Of a stretch of 64,000 bases of DNA, positions 44,281-53,575 are shown piece after piece. The notes under the pieces were generated by a model. That model saw only the letters and a list, made by a program, of their open reading frames with translations, had not been told where the DNA came from and ran no database searches. The position numbers were made by a program, and so were the translations under genes. Source of the DNA: Magnetococcales bacterium (GTDB lineage: Bacteria > Pseudomonadota > Magnetococcia > Magnetococcales > Magnetaquicoccaceae); contig JADFWP010000009.1 of the NCBI GenBank assembly GCA_015234115.1, forward strand, positions 1 to 64,000, written 5' to 3'. The first letter of the stretch is position 1, and every line of letters starts with the position of its first letter.

Positions 44281-46503
44281 ATGGAACCCAAAAAAATCGG
44301 TTGTTACATCTGCACCGGATGCGGCATCGGCGACGCTTTGGATCTCAAGGCGCTCAAGGCGATTGCCACCAAGGAACAGAAAATCCCGGTGGTCAAGGAT
44401 CACGCCCTGCTTTGCGGTTCTGAAGGGGTGGCGATGATCCAGAAGGATCTCGATGATGGTACGGTCAATGCCGTGATCATCGCAGCCTGCTCGCATCGCG
44501 AAAAGAGCGCCGAATTCCGCTTCGACATCGACCTGATGGAGCGGGTCGATCTGCGCGACAAGGGGATCTGGCTGCTGGATGTCAAGGAAGGCGACGAGAC
44601 CGCCGAAGAGGATCGCCAGATGATGGCTGAGGATTATCTGCGCCTCGGCAGCGTCAAAATGAAGAAAATGGACATCCCGAGTCCCTTCCTCCATTCGGAA
44701 GGCTCCAAGGATGTGCTGGTGGTCGGCGGCGGTCTGGCCGGACTCACCGCAGCCCGCGACATCGCCAAGGCCGGTTACAACGCCGTGCTGGTGGAAAAAA
44801 GCGATACCCTGGGCGGCAAGATGAACAGCATGCTCAAGGTCACGCCGGACAATCTTCCCCCGTATCGCGACATGGCGGATAATTTCATTGGTGCGCTCAT
44901 CTCCGAAGTGGAAGCCGACAACCGCATCAAGATCTTCAAGAATGCCACGGTCACCAAGACCTCGGGTCAGCCGGGCCAGTTCGATCTCATCATCAAAAAC
45001 GCCTCCAGCACCAAAGAGATCCGGGTCGGCAGCATTGTCGTGGCCACCGGATTCGATCTTTACGATCCCGCCAAACTCCCGGCCAATCTCGGCTACGGCA
45101 GTTCACCGGATGTGGTGACCAGCGCCGAATTCGAAAAAATGGCCAAAGAGGGCAAGATCGTGCGCAAGTCCGATGGCCAGCCTGCCAAACGGGTGGCCTT
45201 TGCCCTGTGCGCCGGTCAGCGTGACAAGGAGCATCTCGATTACTGCTCGGGCGCCTGCTGCATCTATTCGATGAAACAGGCGATGTATGTGATCGACCAG
45301 TTTGGGATTGATGCCTCCACCTATCTGATCTACCAGGAGATTCGCACCCCTGGCCAGATGGAGGATTTCTATCGCGCCGCCCAGGAAAAGGGCGCGGTCT
45401 TCATCAAGGGCGATGTCACCGGAGTCAGCGGCCAAGCCAAGGGTGGAGTCGCAGTCCAGGTGAACGATCACCTGATGCGGGGCAAGGAGTCTTTGGAGGT
45501 CGATCTGCTGGTGCTGGCCACCGGCATGGTCTCCACCGTGGATACCACGGATCCCAATGTCGCCTCACCCGTGGGCACAGGCCGCGACGAGTTGCCCGGC
45601 TCGATCCTCAATCTCCAGTATCGCCAAGGCCCGAGCCTGCCGCGTCTGGGAGCGAGCGGATTTCCGGATTCCCATTTCATCTGTTTCCCCTACGAAACCC
45701 GTCGCACCGGCATCTATGTCGCGGGTCCGGCCCGTCGTCCAATGGGCATCGCCGCCACCATGACCGATGCCTCGGGTGCCGCCCTGAAGGCCATCCAGGC
45801 CGTGGAAGCGGTGGCGCAAGGGGTTGCGGTTCACCCGCGCTCCGGGGATCTCTCCTTCCCCTCCTATCGGGCGGAAGGATGCACCCAGTGCAAACGCTGC
45901 ACGGAAGAGTGCCCGTTCGGCGCCATCAACGAAGACGACAAGGGCAACCCGCTCTTCAATCCAGCCCGCTGCCGCCGGTGCAGCACCTGCATGGGCGCCT
46001 GCCCGGCAAAAGTCATCTCGTTCGCCAACTACTCGGTCGATATGATCAGCACCATGATCAAGGAGATCGAAATCCCGGAAGAAGACGAGGAGAAACCACG
46101 CATCCTGGTCTTTGCCTGCACCAACGACGCGGTTCCGGCCCTCGACATGATGGGTCGTCTGCGCTCGCCGATCAGCCCCTACATCCGCATCATTCCGCTG
46201 CGCTGCATGGGATCGTTGAGTCTGGTCTGGATCGCGGATGCCATGTCCAAAGGGTTCGATGGCGTGCTGCTCATGGGCTGCCGTCACGGCGATGACTACC
46301 AGTGCCACAACGTGCGCGGTTCGGCCCTGGCGGAAAACCGACTGAGCAAGGTCTCGGAAACCCTCCAGCGCCTGAAACTGGAATCCAACCGCGTGAAGAT
46401 GGTCGAGGTGAACATCATGGATGCCGAGACCCTGCCCGGCGTGATCGGTTCCTTCGTGGAACAGATCAGCAACCTGAACCCCAACCCCTACAAGGGTTTC
46501 TAA
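44281..46503 (+). CDS. qmoB: QmoB, HdrA/MvhD-like flavoprotein subunit
   Basis: The protein has 740 residues. An N-terminal Cys-containing region (GCYICTGCGIGDAL) is followed by FAD-binding VVGGGLAGLTAARDIA (about 142-157) and GQRDKEHLDYCSGACC. Two [4Fe-4S] motifs occur near 535-575 (CTQCKRCTEECP; CRRCSTCMGACP). A C-terminal MvhD-type [2Fe-2S]-like domain starts near 610 (VFACTNDAVPAL, LRCMGSL, GCRHGDDYQC). This is the QmoB layout. FAD domains of this type can bifurcate electrons, but that is not proven for Qmo. It starts four bases after qmoA and precedes hdrC. Confidence 0.9.
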   Translation: MEPKKIGCYICTGCGIGDALDLKALKAIATKEQKIPVVKDHALLCGSEGVAMIQKDLDDGTVNAVIIAACSHREKSAEFRFDIDLMERVDLRDKGIWLLDVKEGDETAEEDRQMMAEDYLRLGSVKMKKMDIPSPFLHSEGSKDVLVVGGGLAGLTAARDIAKAGYNAVLVEKSDTLGGKMNSMLKVTPDNLPPYRDMADNFIGALISEVEADNRIKIFKNATVTKTSGQPGQFDLIIKNASSTKEIRVGSIVVATGFDLYDPAKLPANLGYGSSPDVVTSAEFEKMAKEGKIVRKSDGQPAKRVAFALCAGQRDKEHLDYCSGACCIYSMKQAMYVIDQFGIDASTYLIYQEIRTPGQMEDFYRAAQEKGAVFIKGDVTGVSGQAKGGVAVQVNDHLMRGKESLEVDLLVLATGMVSTVDTTDPNVASPVGTGRDELPGSILNLQYRQGPSLPRLGASGFPDSHFICFPYETRRTGIYVAGPARRPMGIAATMTDASGAALKAIQAVEAVAQGVAVHPRSGDLSFPSYRAEGCTQCKRCTEECPFGAINEDDKGNPLFNPARCRRCSTCMGACPAKVISFANYSVDMISTMIKEIEIPEEDEEKPRILVFACTNDAVPALDMMGRLRSPISPYIRIIPLRCMGSLSLVWIADAMSKGFDGVLLMGCRHGDDYQCHNVRGSALAENRLSKVSETLQRLKLESNRVKMVEVNIMDAETLPGVIGSFVEQISNLNPNPYKGF

Positions 46504-46524
46504 CCGGAGGGGAGAGACGATCAC

Positions 46525-47115
46525 ATGACCTACGACCTGACTTTCGCCAAGGATGTCTATCAAAAAGCCGAGATGGGCCACTGGATCAAGATGTGCATGC
46601 AGTGCGGCGTCTGCGCCGGCTCCTGCCCGTTGCGCGCCCACTGGCAGCACTCTCCCCGGCAGCTTTTTCAGATGGTGCGCGCCGGCAAGCGCGACGAGGT
46701 GCTGAAAAGCTCGGACATGTGGATGTGCACCTCGTGCTACAACTGCATTGTTCGCTGCCCGCGCGAACTGCCCATCACCCACATCATCCACGGTCTGGCC
46801 CGCTACGCCGAAACCCAGGGTGCGGCGGATCCCAAACAACCAACCCGACGTTTTGCCGTGGATGTTTTTTGGAAAAATATCACCGCCACCGGCCGAGTCG
46901 GCGAAGCCATGCTCACCATGCGGCTCTACTTCCAGGATGGCATCGGCGCGGGCATTCAGCGCGGCCTGGAGATGCGCGACTCTGCTTTGGGCATGCTCAA
47001 GACCCGCCGTCTCAATCCCATCCCCTTCCGGGGCAAGATCAAGGGATATGACGGCTTTACGAAAATGTTGGCAAAAGCGGCCGAACTGGAGCAGAAACTG
47101 GAGAACAAGGCATGA
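46525..47115 (+). CDS. hdrC: HdrC-like iron-sulfur subunit
   Basis: The protein has 196 residues. Two CxxCxxC-x3-CP motifs, CMQCGVCAGSCP (about 26) and CTSCYNCIVRCP (about 70), each bind one [4Fe-4S] cluster. Unlike QmoC of Desulfovibrio it is not fused to a membrane cytochrome b domain, so the quinone-binding part is missing from this operon. It pairs with HdrB next door, the stop and start overlapping by 4 bp. GGAGGGGAG precedes the start. Confidence 0.87.
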   Translation: MTYDLTFAKDVYQKAEMGHWIKMCMQCGVCAGSCPLRAHWQHSPRQLFQMVRAGKRDEVLKSSDMWMCTSCYNCIVRCPRELPITHIIHGLARYAETQGAADPKQPTRRFAVDVFWKNITATGRVGEAMLTMRLYFQDGIGAGIQRGLEMRDSALGMLKTRRLNPIPFRGKIKGYDGFTKMLAKAAELEQKLENKA

Positions 47116-47996
47116 AGGAGTATACGTTTTTTCCCGGATGCAGCTCTGAGCACAATGCCTCGGCCGCCAACATGGAGAATTCGATTCAATCCATGTGTCG
47201 GATCCTGGGGATCAAACTCAACGAAATCGATGACTGGAACTGTTGCAGCGCCTCCATCGGCTATGCGGGCGGCGGACAGCTTCCCCGTATGGCCTTGTCG
47301 GCCCGCAACTTTGCCCTGGCCCAAAAGCAGAAAGGCAATGCCGATCTGGTGGCCACCTGTGCCGCCTGCTGGCTCGCGATGCGCGAAACCAACGAGCGGA
47401 TCGAGACCGAGCCGCACATCAAAGCGGATCTCAATACCGCTTTGGCAGAGGCAGGTCTCTCTTATGATGGTCACATCAAGACCCGCCACATGGTCGAGGT
47501 GCTGATCGAGGATTTCGGCTGGGATGCGCTGAAAGCCAAAGTGACCAAACCCCTCACCGGCCTGAAGGTGGCGGGTTATGTGGGTTGCCAGACCAACCGT
47601 CCCTTCGGCGTCTGCGGCGACAGCTATGAAAATCCCCAATACCTCGACCAGATGATCGAGGCCACCGGGGCCACGGCGGTTCCCTTTCCCATGAAGGTGG
47701 CCTGCTGCGGCGGTGCGTTGATGTTCTCCGAGACGGAAAAATCCTGCGTGCTGACCAAGCAGATTCTGCAATCGGCGGTGGACAACGGCGCCGAGGTGAT
47801 CATCACCCCCTGCCCGGTCTGCCAATTGAACCTGGAGGTCTATCAGGGGATGATCAACAAGACCCTGGGCACCAATTTCAACATTCCGATCCTCTACTAT
47901 TCGCAGCTTTTCGTCCTCTCCTGGGGCGGAAGCTGGCAGGATGCCGCCTTGCATCAGCAGGTGATCCCGGCCGAGCCGCTGCGTCGCTTTGCCTGA
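47112..47996 (+). CDS. hdrB: HdrB-like subunit with two CCG domains
   Basis: The protein has 294 residues. Two cysteine-rich CCG domains are visible: FPGCSSE...NCCSASIGY...ATCAACW in the first half, and VGCQTNRP...ACCGGALMF...TPCPVCQLN in the second. In methanogen HdrB these hold noncubane [4Fe-4S] clusters that cleave heterodisulfides. The HdrCB pair replaces QmoC, an arrangement known from Gram-positive sulfate reducers. It should pass electrons between QmoAB and a thiol/disulfide or membrane partner. A terminator follows. Confidence 0.88.
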   Translation: MKEYTFFPGCSSEHNASAANMENSIQSMCRILGIKLNEIDDWNCCSASIGYAGGGQLPRMALSARNFALAQKQKGNADLVATCAACWLAMRETNERIETEPHIKADLNTALAEAGLSYDGHIKTRHMVEVLIEDFGWDALKAKVTKPLTGLKVAGYVGCQTNRPFGVCGDSYENPQYLDQMIEATGATAVPFPMKVACCGGALMFSETEKSCVLTKQILQSAVDNGAEVIITPCPVCQLNLEVYQGMINKTLGTNFNIPILYYSQLFVLSWGGSWQDAALHQQVIPAEPLRRFA

Positions 47997-48021
47997 TCGT
48001 TTCTGCTGCTGTTCAATCCCG

Positions 48022-48052
48022 TCGCCCCCGGCAGATTGCTTGCCGGGGGCGA
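48022..48052 (+). terminator. Terminator after the qmo-hdr operon
   Basis: A GC-rich stem (TCGCCCCCGGCA / TGCCGGGGGCGA) with a short loop is followed by a modest T-rich run. Confidence 0.75.
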
Positions 48053-48173
48053 TTTGTTTGGGGGAAAAAAACGGGCGGAAAGACCCTCAAAAAATGGCTG
48101 GCACAAGAGGGCCAGCCAAGATAGACTGTTTCCTTAGAGTCATCTGCTCTTTTCGAGCCATGGAGCCGCCATC

Positions 48174-48251
48174 ATGCGATTCATCGACCTGCGTCTCGAC
48201 TTCGCCTGCTTGCCGATCTTTGACTACGCGGAAGATGGTCCATCACCATGA
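48174..48251 (+). other. 25-codon frame resembling the N terminus of an Rpn-family nuclease
   Basis: The frame encodes MRFIDLRLDFACLPIFDYAE and five more residues, preceded by GGAG eight bases upstream. Rpn/PDDEXK_2 proteins commonly begin with M-(K/R)-F-I-(N/D)-P-(K/R)-T-D-F-A-F-K-K-I-F, so this looks like a truncated copy. Its stop overlaps the next ATG (ATGA), so it may now act as a coupled leader for the downstream gene. Expression is unproven. Confidence 0.45.
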
Positions 48252-49195
48252 GCGACACCCCATCCAAAACCTGCTGGCACTGCCTGGTCGGCGCCACATT
48301 GAAAGAATTGCTCGAACCGGTGGGCATTGAAGTCCGCACGGAAGTTCCGGTACTCTCCCTGCCGCCCAAGGCGGACATCATTCTTTTGCAGCGCAAGGCA
48401 GGCCGTACCGCAGAGCAGCGACTGCTGATGGCCGATGGACTTTGGGATCTGGATGTGAAAGAGATCCTGGCCGAAGTCAAAGTGACCGAAAGCCTGAACG
48501 AGAAAGTCTTTGCCAAGGCCTATCGATATGACGGTTTTTACCTGGAATCGGCCAGGCTGAAACCGCGCCAGTTGCGAACGGTCGTGATCAGTTCGATCAC
48601 GCCGCAAAAATCGCTTCTTGCGCGCTGTTCGTTTCAACCGACAGGCATGAATGGCGTTTATGAGAATCAACCGATCTTTGGCAGAATCCTCCGACTGATT
48701 GTGCCGAATCAATTGGATAACCATGCCAGAAACGCCCCATTGAAATGCTTTGCCTCGCGCGTGGAAGAACGCAGGAAGGCATTTGAAATCTTTGAAAAAG
48801 AAAAACTGACACATAGGTCAGAATCTTTCAATGCCGTCGTCACCGGATTAAGGAGCAAGATCATGAAAAATTCACTGCGTCATCTCGACAATGCAGGCCT
48901 GACCCCGGATTCCGTGATGCTGGTCGGAAGACGGATGCTGGAGGCAACGATTGATCTGATGTCGGATGAAAGATTACATGCCATCCCGAGGTTGGAGCGT
49001 CTTTTGCTGCAAGAACGACAGGAGAGTCGCAAGGAAGAAGCCGCTTCCATGCTCCTGAAACAGATCCGCCGCAAATTTGGCCAAACGCCAAACTGGGTGG
49101 CGGAAAAAATGAAGACGGCGAACCTGGAACAGATCGAGGTCTGGAGCGACAACTTCGTCTTCGCCAACTCCGTGGAGGCGGTGTTCGCCCCTTGA
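48248..49195 (+). CDS. Uncharacterised protein with DUF4351/Rpn-like C-terminal domain
   Basis: The protein has 315 residues. The first 180 do not match a domain that I recognise with certainty, though KADIILLQRK...LAEVKVTES may be a remote PD-(D/E)XK core (D-x-I-x-L ... E-V-K). The last 60 (LLKQIRRKFGQTPNWVAEKM...SVEAVF) clearly match the C-terminal unit of the two Rpn-type proteins at 37746 and 56548. The overlap with the 25-codon frame suggests gene rearrangement in this family. Confidence 0.6.
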   Translation: MSDTPSKTCWHCLVGATLKELLEPVGIEVRTEVPVLSLPPKADIILLQRKAGRTAEQRLLMADGLWDLDVKEILAEVKVTESLNEKVFAKAYRYDGFYLESARLKPRQLRTVVISSITPQKSLLARCSFQPTGMNGVYENQPIFGRILRLIVPNQLDNHARNAPLKCFASRVEERRKAFEIFEKEKLTHRSESFNAVVTGLRSKIMKNSLRHLDNAGLTPDSVMLVGRRMLEATIDLMSDERLHAIPRLERLLLQERQESRKEEAASMLLKQIRRKFGQTPNWVAEKMKTANLEQIEVWSDNFVFANSVEAVFAP

Positions 49196-49352
49196 CCTGA
49201 CAAGGCCAACGTCGTGTCTTGGCTGCAAGGCGCATACTTTGTTGGGGAATCGGCAATTTCTTGATATAAAAACTTTCTGGTCTGACATGTTTTGCGTTAT
49301 ACTCTCCGGTTTGGCGCGCTCTCGTAAAAATTGACCGGAGTCAACAGGTTCC

Positions 49353-51500
49353 ATGGATCCAGGCCTTGCCCATCACGACATCGCGGCCTTTCTCGACGAT
49401 GCCTCGTCCCTGCTGCCCCTGCGGGCGCAGCAACTGCTTTCCCATCCCCTGGATGTCGGTTTTTCCAAATGGCGCAAGGCGATTCGCCTTCTCCAGCGTC
49501 CGGATGCCACCCAAAAGCTGCCCGATCCGATCTGGCCGGAGTTGACCCGACGCTACAGCGGACAACTGGCCACCGCCCTGTTTCCGGTCCAGCAGGCACC
49601 AGTGCTGCGTGGCCACTCCATGACCCCGCCACGCATTGTCCAGACCTTCATCCCCCAAAGCTATCGCGCGGTGCGTCACGAGGCGGGCGAACGCCATTAC
49701 GGGGATGATCTGTTCTGGGCGCGATTTCCGCGACGTGATGACCTGGGACGCCTGTTGCTCTCCTGGTTGCTCTCCGCGACCTCCAGCGCCACCCCTCTGG
49801 TGGTGATTGGTCCAACCGGGGCCGGAAAAACCCTCCTGACCCGGATTCTGGCCGGACACCTCGGAGGATCGGTCTTTCACCCGGTACGGGTGGTGCTGGG
49901 AAATGTCGATGCCACGGCCACCATCCAGGGACAGATCGAAGAGCAGTTGCGCCAGGAGACCGGACGCAAAATCGAATGGGGCAGCCTGAGCCGTTCGGTG
50001 CGGGATCAATACCCGGTGGTGGTGCTGGATGGCATGAACGATCTGCTCGGCGCCAATGAAAAGGTGTTCCGGGACTATCCGGAAAAGGCCCGCCGGTTCC
50101 AGGAACTGGAAGCCTCCCTGGGTCGGCCAGTACGGGTGATCCTCACCAGCCGCACCGAGATGATCGACCGGGCCGATATTCCCCCCGAAGCCGTGGTGTT
50201 GCGGCTGGAACCCTTCGACGAACGGCGCCGCAACCACTGGATGCGTCTTTGGAACCGTTCCAATCGGGACTATTTCCGCGCCACCGGCGTCCAACCATTG
50301 ACGCCCCCGGAAAATCCAGCCGTACTGCAACTGGCGGAAACTCCGTTTCTGTTGACGCTGCTGGCGGTTTTCGATGCCGACGGCAATCCGCTGCGCAGTT
50401 GCGGCCCGTTGAGCCGTGCGGCATTGTATCAGCAGATTCTGCAACGGTTCGTGGCCCGAAGTCTGCCCCCCGGATCCCCGAACGAGTTGATCCAGCTCGA
50501 ACTGCAACGCCTCGGGGCTGCGGCATTGGGCATGTTTCATCGTCGTGCGCTGTCGATCCGCTCCGACGATCTGGAGCGGGATGCCACCCTGCTTTTGCCC
50601 GCACCGGAGGTCACCTCTCCGAGCGGACCCGCCACCCACATTCTGGAGCGGCTCTTTTTTGTCCATGTGGAGAGCCGGACGCGAACAGGCGGAATTGGCC
50701 GGGACAAGGAGCCGCGCCTGCGTACCTTTTCCTTCTGGCATGCAGCCTTCGGAGAGTTCTTGAGCGCAGATTACATCCTGCGGCTCACCTGGGATGAAAC
50801 CAGTCGCCTGTGCCGGGAACGACGTGGCCGCAACCGCACCCAACGCAAGCTCTCGGAAGAACGGTTCAAGAATCCGGCCACCACCCCGGAGTTGTGGCTC
50901 ACCACCCTGATTCACACCCCGCTGTTGGATCGTCCGGGCATTCTCGCCATGCTGCGCGAACGGGTGAAATGCTGTTTCATGCCGGAAAAAGGGGAACGCG
51001 GATTGCTCGACCGGGAAAATTTCCTGATCCTGCTGGACGAAATCGTCCATGGCCAGATCCAGTGGATCCTGCAAGGCAATACGCTCCCGGTATTGATGAC
51101 CGGCGAGCGCGACCCGTGGTTCACCCGTCTGCCACTGCTGGGCCACCTGGCAATCTACTCGTTGAATCTGATCATTCTGCGTTCGGTACTCGATCCCGAA
51201 GGCTGGATCCTGGACGAGGCGAACCTGACCGATCGCGAAGATGGGGTGCTGCCCTGGGATCGCCTGACCCATTTGTGGCGTTCCTGGTTCAGCTCCGAAC
51301 ACCTCAGCCGTCTGCGCGGCATTCTTCAGACCGAGCGACGCGATGGCCGCATGCGCATTCAGGCCAGACCCCTGTTCAGTTGTGTGCGCAGCGTGCGCGG
51401 ATTGAACGCCTTCCGCGAACTGGCCCGGGTGCTGGCCGACGAGGAGACCGAACAGTTGATCCTGAACCCGCCCGGAACACCCGATTCCAACCCGGCATGA
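49353..51500 (+). CDS. NACHT/STAND-like NTPase
   Basis: The protein has 715 residues. Residues 1-130 form an N-terminal domain of unknown function. The NTPase core has Walker A GPTGAGKT (about 158-165), Walker B VVVLDGMND (about 227) and sensor segment RVILTSRTEM. Later, SFWHAAFGEFLSADYIL (about 465) matches the FxHxxFxEFLAA signature that follows NACHT NTPases. The rest is helical, with no recognised repeats such as LRR or WD40. Several bacterial NACHT proteins give phage resistance, but many do not, and no effector domain is recognised here. It lies between an Rpn-like protein and a response-regulator phosphatase. Confidence 0.72.
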   Translation: MDPGLAHHDIAAFLDDASSLLPLRAQQLLSHPLDVGFSKWRKAIRLLQRPDATQKLPDPIWPELTRRYSGQLATALFPVQQAPVLRGHSMTPPRIVQTFIPQSYRAVRHEAGERHYGDDLFWARFPRRDDLGRLLLSWLLSATSSATPLVVIGPTGAGKTLLTRILAGHLGGSVFHPVRVVLGNVDATATIQGQIEEQLRQETGRKIEWGSLSRSVRDQYPVVVLDGMNDLLGANEKVFRDYPEKARRFQELEASLGRPVRVILTSRTEMIDRADIPPEAVVLRLEPFDERRRNHWMRLWNRSNRDYFRATGVQPLTPPENPAVLQLAETPFLLTLLAVFDADGNPLRSCGPLSRAALYQQILQRFVARSLPPGSPNELIQLELQRLGAAALGMFHRRALSIRSDDLERDATLLLPAPEVTSPSGPATHILERLFFVHVESRTRTGGIGRDKEPRLRTFSFWHAAFGEFLSADYILRLTWDETSRLCRERRGRNRTQRKLSEERFKNPATTPELWLTTLIHTPLLDRPGILAMLRERVKCCFMPEKGERGLLDRENFLILLDEIVHGQIQWILQGNTLPVLMTGERDPWFTRLPLLGHLAIYSLNLIILRSVLDPEGWILDEANLTDREDGVLPWDRLTHLWRSWFSSEHLSRLRGILQTERRDGRMRIQARPLFSCVRSVRGLNAFRELARVLADEETEQLILNPPGTPDSNPA

Positions 51501-51597
51501 CCGGAACGGATGGGGTTGTTCCTTCTCAGAATGCGCCAGAATCGTGTATGATGCCAAAATTCCGAATGACCTTACCGCATCGCATCATCAGGGGATC

Positions 51598-52734
51598 ATG
51601 AGACTCACGCAACGCACCAAGAAACCGATCATTCTGGTTGTGGACGACACTCCGGAAAACATCGATATCTTGAAAGGAGCCCTGCTCCCCAACCATCAGG
51701 TCAGACCGGCCACCAATGGCCAGATCGCCTTGCGCGCCGCCAAGGTGCTGCCCAATCCGGATCTGATCCTGCTCGACATCATGATGCCGGGCATGGATGG
51801 CTATGAGGTGTGCCAACGGCTCAAGGCCGATCCGGTCACCCGCGACATTCCGATCATCTTCGTCACGGCCAAGGCCGAGGTGGACGACGAGTTGCGCGGA
51901 TTGGAACTGGGAGCGGTCGATTACATCATCAAACCGTTCAGCATTCCGATTGTGCTGGCCCGGGTTTCGACCCATCTGGCGTTGCGCAAGGCCCATCGCG
52001 AACTGGATGCCCGCAACCAGCTCCTGCTCGAAGAGCGGGACATGATCGAACGGATGATCGTCAAAATGCGTCACGCCGATCACCCGGACGAACGCCATCT
52101 GCGCCATCTGATCGCACCCGTGGAGACCACCGCCGGAGACATGCTGCTGTCCGCCTTCACCCCGGATGGACGCCAACTGGTCATGATGGGAGATTTTACC
52201 GGACATGGCCTTTCCGCAGCCATTGGCGGACCGTTGGTGGGCCATCTTTTCGGCGAAAAGGTGGCCCGTGGCGAATCCGGAGGACGCATCCTCCATGAAA
52301 TCAATCAACAGCTCTGTCTGCGTCTGCCAACCGGAATCTTTTTTGCGGTCGCTCTGGCGGAAATCGCTCCGGATCGCTCCCATGCCCGCCTGTGGAGTGG
52401 CGGCATGCCGGATATCATGAGAATCCGCAATCGGGCGGTACTGGATCGCTTCTCCTCACGCATGCTGCCGCTGGGCATCATCCCCTGGCCAACAGAACCG
52501 GAACACCATGAGATCAACCTGCTTGAAAACGACCTGCTCTACCTCTATTCCGACGGAATCATCGAGGCTGTGGATGCTGCCGGAGAGCCGTTCGGTCTGG
52601 AAAAACTGGAGGGGGAGCTGTGCCGACTGATTGCCGACGGTCTCCCCCTGGAGGAACTGCTGGAAACCTTGAACCACTACGTCGGCGCCACCATCCACGA
52701 AGATGATATCACGCTGGCCGAAGTACGGGCATAA
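51598..52734 (+). CDS. Response regulator with PP2C/RsbU-type phosphatase output
   Basis: The protein has 378 residues. The receiver is intact (Asp16-Asp17, Asp60 in LILLDIMMPG, Lys in YIIKPF). A helical linker leads to a PPM serine/threonine phosphatase domain (about 170-375) with metal-binding Asp in AGDMLLSAF, GDFTGHGLSAA and YLYSDGIIEA. It likely dephosphorylates an anti-sigma antagonist in a partner-switching system; no such partner is adjacent. I chose 51598, preceded by GGGG, over an upstream ATG at 51544. Confidence 0.9.
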   Translation: MRLTQRTKKPIILVVDDTPENIDILKGALLPNHQVRPATNGQIALRAAKVLPNPDLILLDIMMPGMDGYEVCQRLKADPVTRDIPIIFVTAKAEVDDELRGLELGAVDYIIKPFSIPIVLARVSTHLALRKAHRELDARNQLLLEERDMIERMIVKMRHADHPDERHLRHLIAPVETTAGDMLLSAFTPDGRQLVMMGDFTGHGLSAAIGGPLVGHLFGEKVARGESGGRILHEINQQLCLRLPTGIFFAVALAEIAPDRSHARLWSGGMPDIMRIRNRAVLDRFSSRMLPLGIIPWPTEPEHHEINLLENDLLYLYSDGIIEAVDAAGEPFGLEKLEGELCRLIADGLPLEELLETLNHYVGATIHEDDITLAEVRA

Positions 52735-52745
52735 ACCGATCCGGA

Positions 52746-53021
52746 TCAGTGCATCCCGATGGCTTCGCGATAAAGATGCATCATGGTCTCCTGTTCTTCG
52801 AGCGCGGCCCGCTCCAGTTTACGGATTTTCAAAATCTCCCGCATGGTCTTGACATCAAAGCCGTTGCTTTTGGCATCGAGGAAAACCGCCTTGATATCAT
52901 CGGCAATGCCGACCTTTTCCTCTTCCAGACGTTCGATCCGCTCAAAATATTGCAGGAGCACATCTCCGGCAATGCCATGAATTTCTGTGGGACGCGCAAC
53001 GGGTTGTGACTGGGTCATCAT
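52746..53021 (-). CDS. gapR: GapR-family nucleoid-associated protein (DUF2312)
   Basis: The protein has 91 residues and is almost all DUF2312: FERIERLEEEKVGIADDIKAVFLDAKSNGFDVKTMREILKIRK. In Caulobacter GapR binds overtwisted DNA and stimulates topoisomerases, so it affects replication and transcription. The family is confined mainly to Alphaproteobacteria, which supports the taxonomic guess. The start at 53021 has AGGAG eight bases upstream; a TTG one codon earlier is less likely. It converges with the phosphatase gene. Confidence 0.88.
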   Translation of the reverse strand: MMTQSQPVARPTEIHGIAGDVLLQYFERIERLEEEKVGIADDIKAVFLDAKSNGFDVKTMREILKIRKLERAALEEQETMMHLYREAIGMH

Positions 53022-53283
53022 CAATCAGGCTCCTCTCAAAAGCGGGTTCGAATCGGTTCAATCGGTCAAAAAAGGGTCATGGCCTGCGGGCCGTCCGGTC
53101 TGATTTGCAAAAGCCATGCCTTGATGAAGACTTGACCCTCCCGGCAATGAAGGCAGGCCATGGATGGATTGCCGAAAGATCGCCGCACGACTCGATCCAG
53201 CCTGCCGTGAAATTTTCTTTGATGGGACTCCAGGGTGTGATAGACTTTTCTAAATGCCCCAACTCCGACCGGAGCCTTGAGCC

Positions 53284-53568
53284 ATGTCCCATGCCATGAC
53301 TTTTGACACCCTTTCCAGCATGAAACGGCTGAGAGAGGCGGGGTTTACCGAAGCACAAGCGGAAACGCAAACCCGCATCATCGCGGAGTTGGTGGATGAA
53401 CGCCTGGCGACCAAAGAGGATTTGAAAGTCCTGGCCACCAAAGAGGACATCACCAGGCTGGACCGCCGCATGGACGCCCAGGATTCAGACCTCAAACTGG
53501 TTAAATGGATGCTGGCCCTGGTGATCACGGCCACCGTGCTGCCTGCCTTGAAGAGCCTGTTGGGATAA
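53284..53568 (+). CDS. Small membrane-anchored coiled-coil protein (DUF1640-like)
   Basis: The protein has 94 residues. A coiled coil (about 28-70) contains two near repeats of LATKEDLK/ITRL and ends in a C-terminal transmembrane helix (LVKWMLALVITATVLPAL). It begins with FDTLSSMKRLREAGFTEAQAE, a pattern seen in mitochondrial and bacterial DUF1640/CCDC90-type proteins that cap the inner membrane. Such small proteins are common, often in several copies, in proteobacteria; function is unknown. It lies eight bases before the next gene. Confidence 0.8.
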   Translation: MSHAMTFDTLSSMKRLREAGFTEAQAETQTRIIAELVDERLATKEDLKVLATKEDITRLDRRMDAQDSDLKLVKWMLALVITATVLPALKSLLG

Positions 53569-53575
53569 ACGAACC

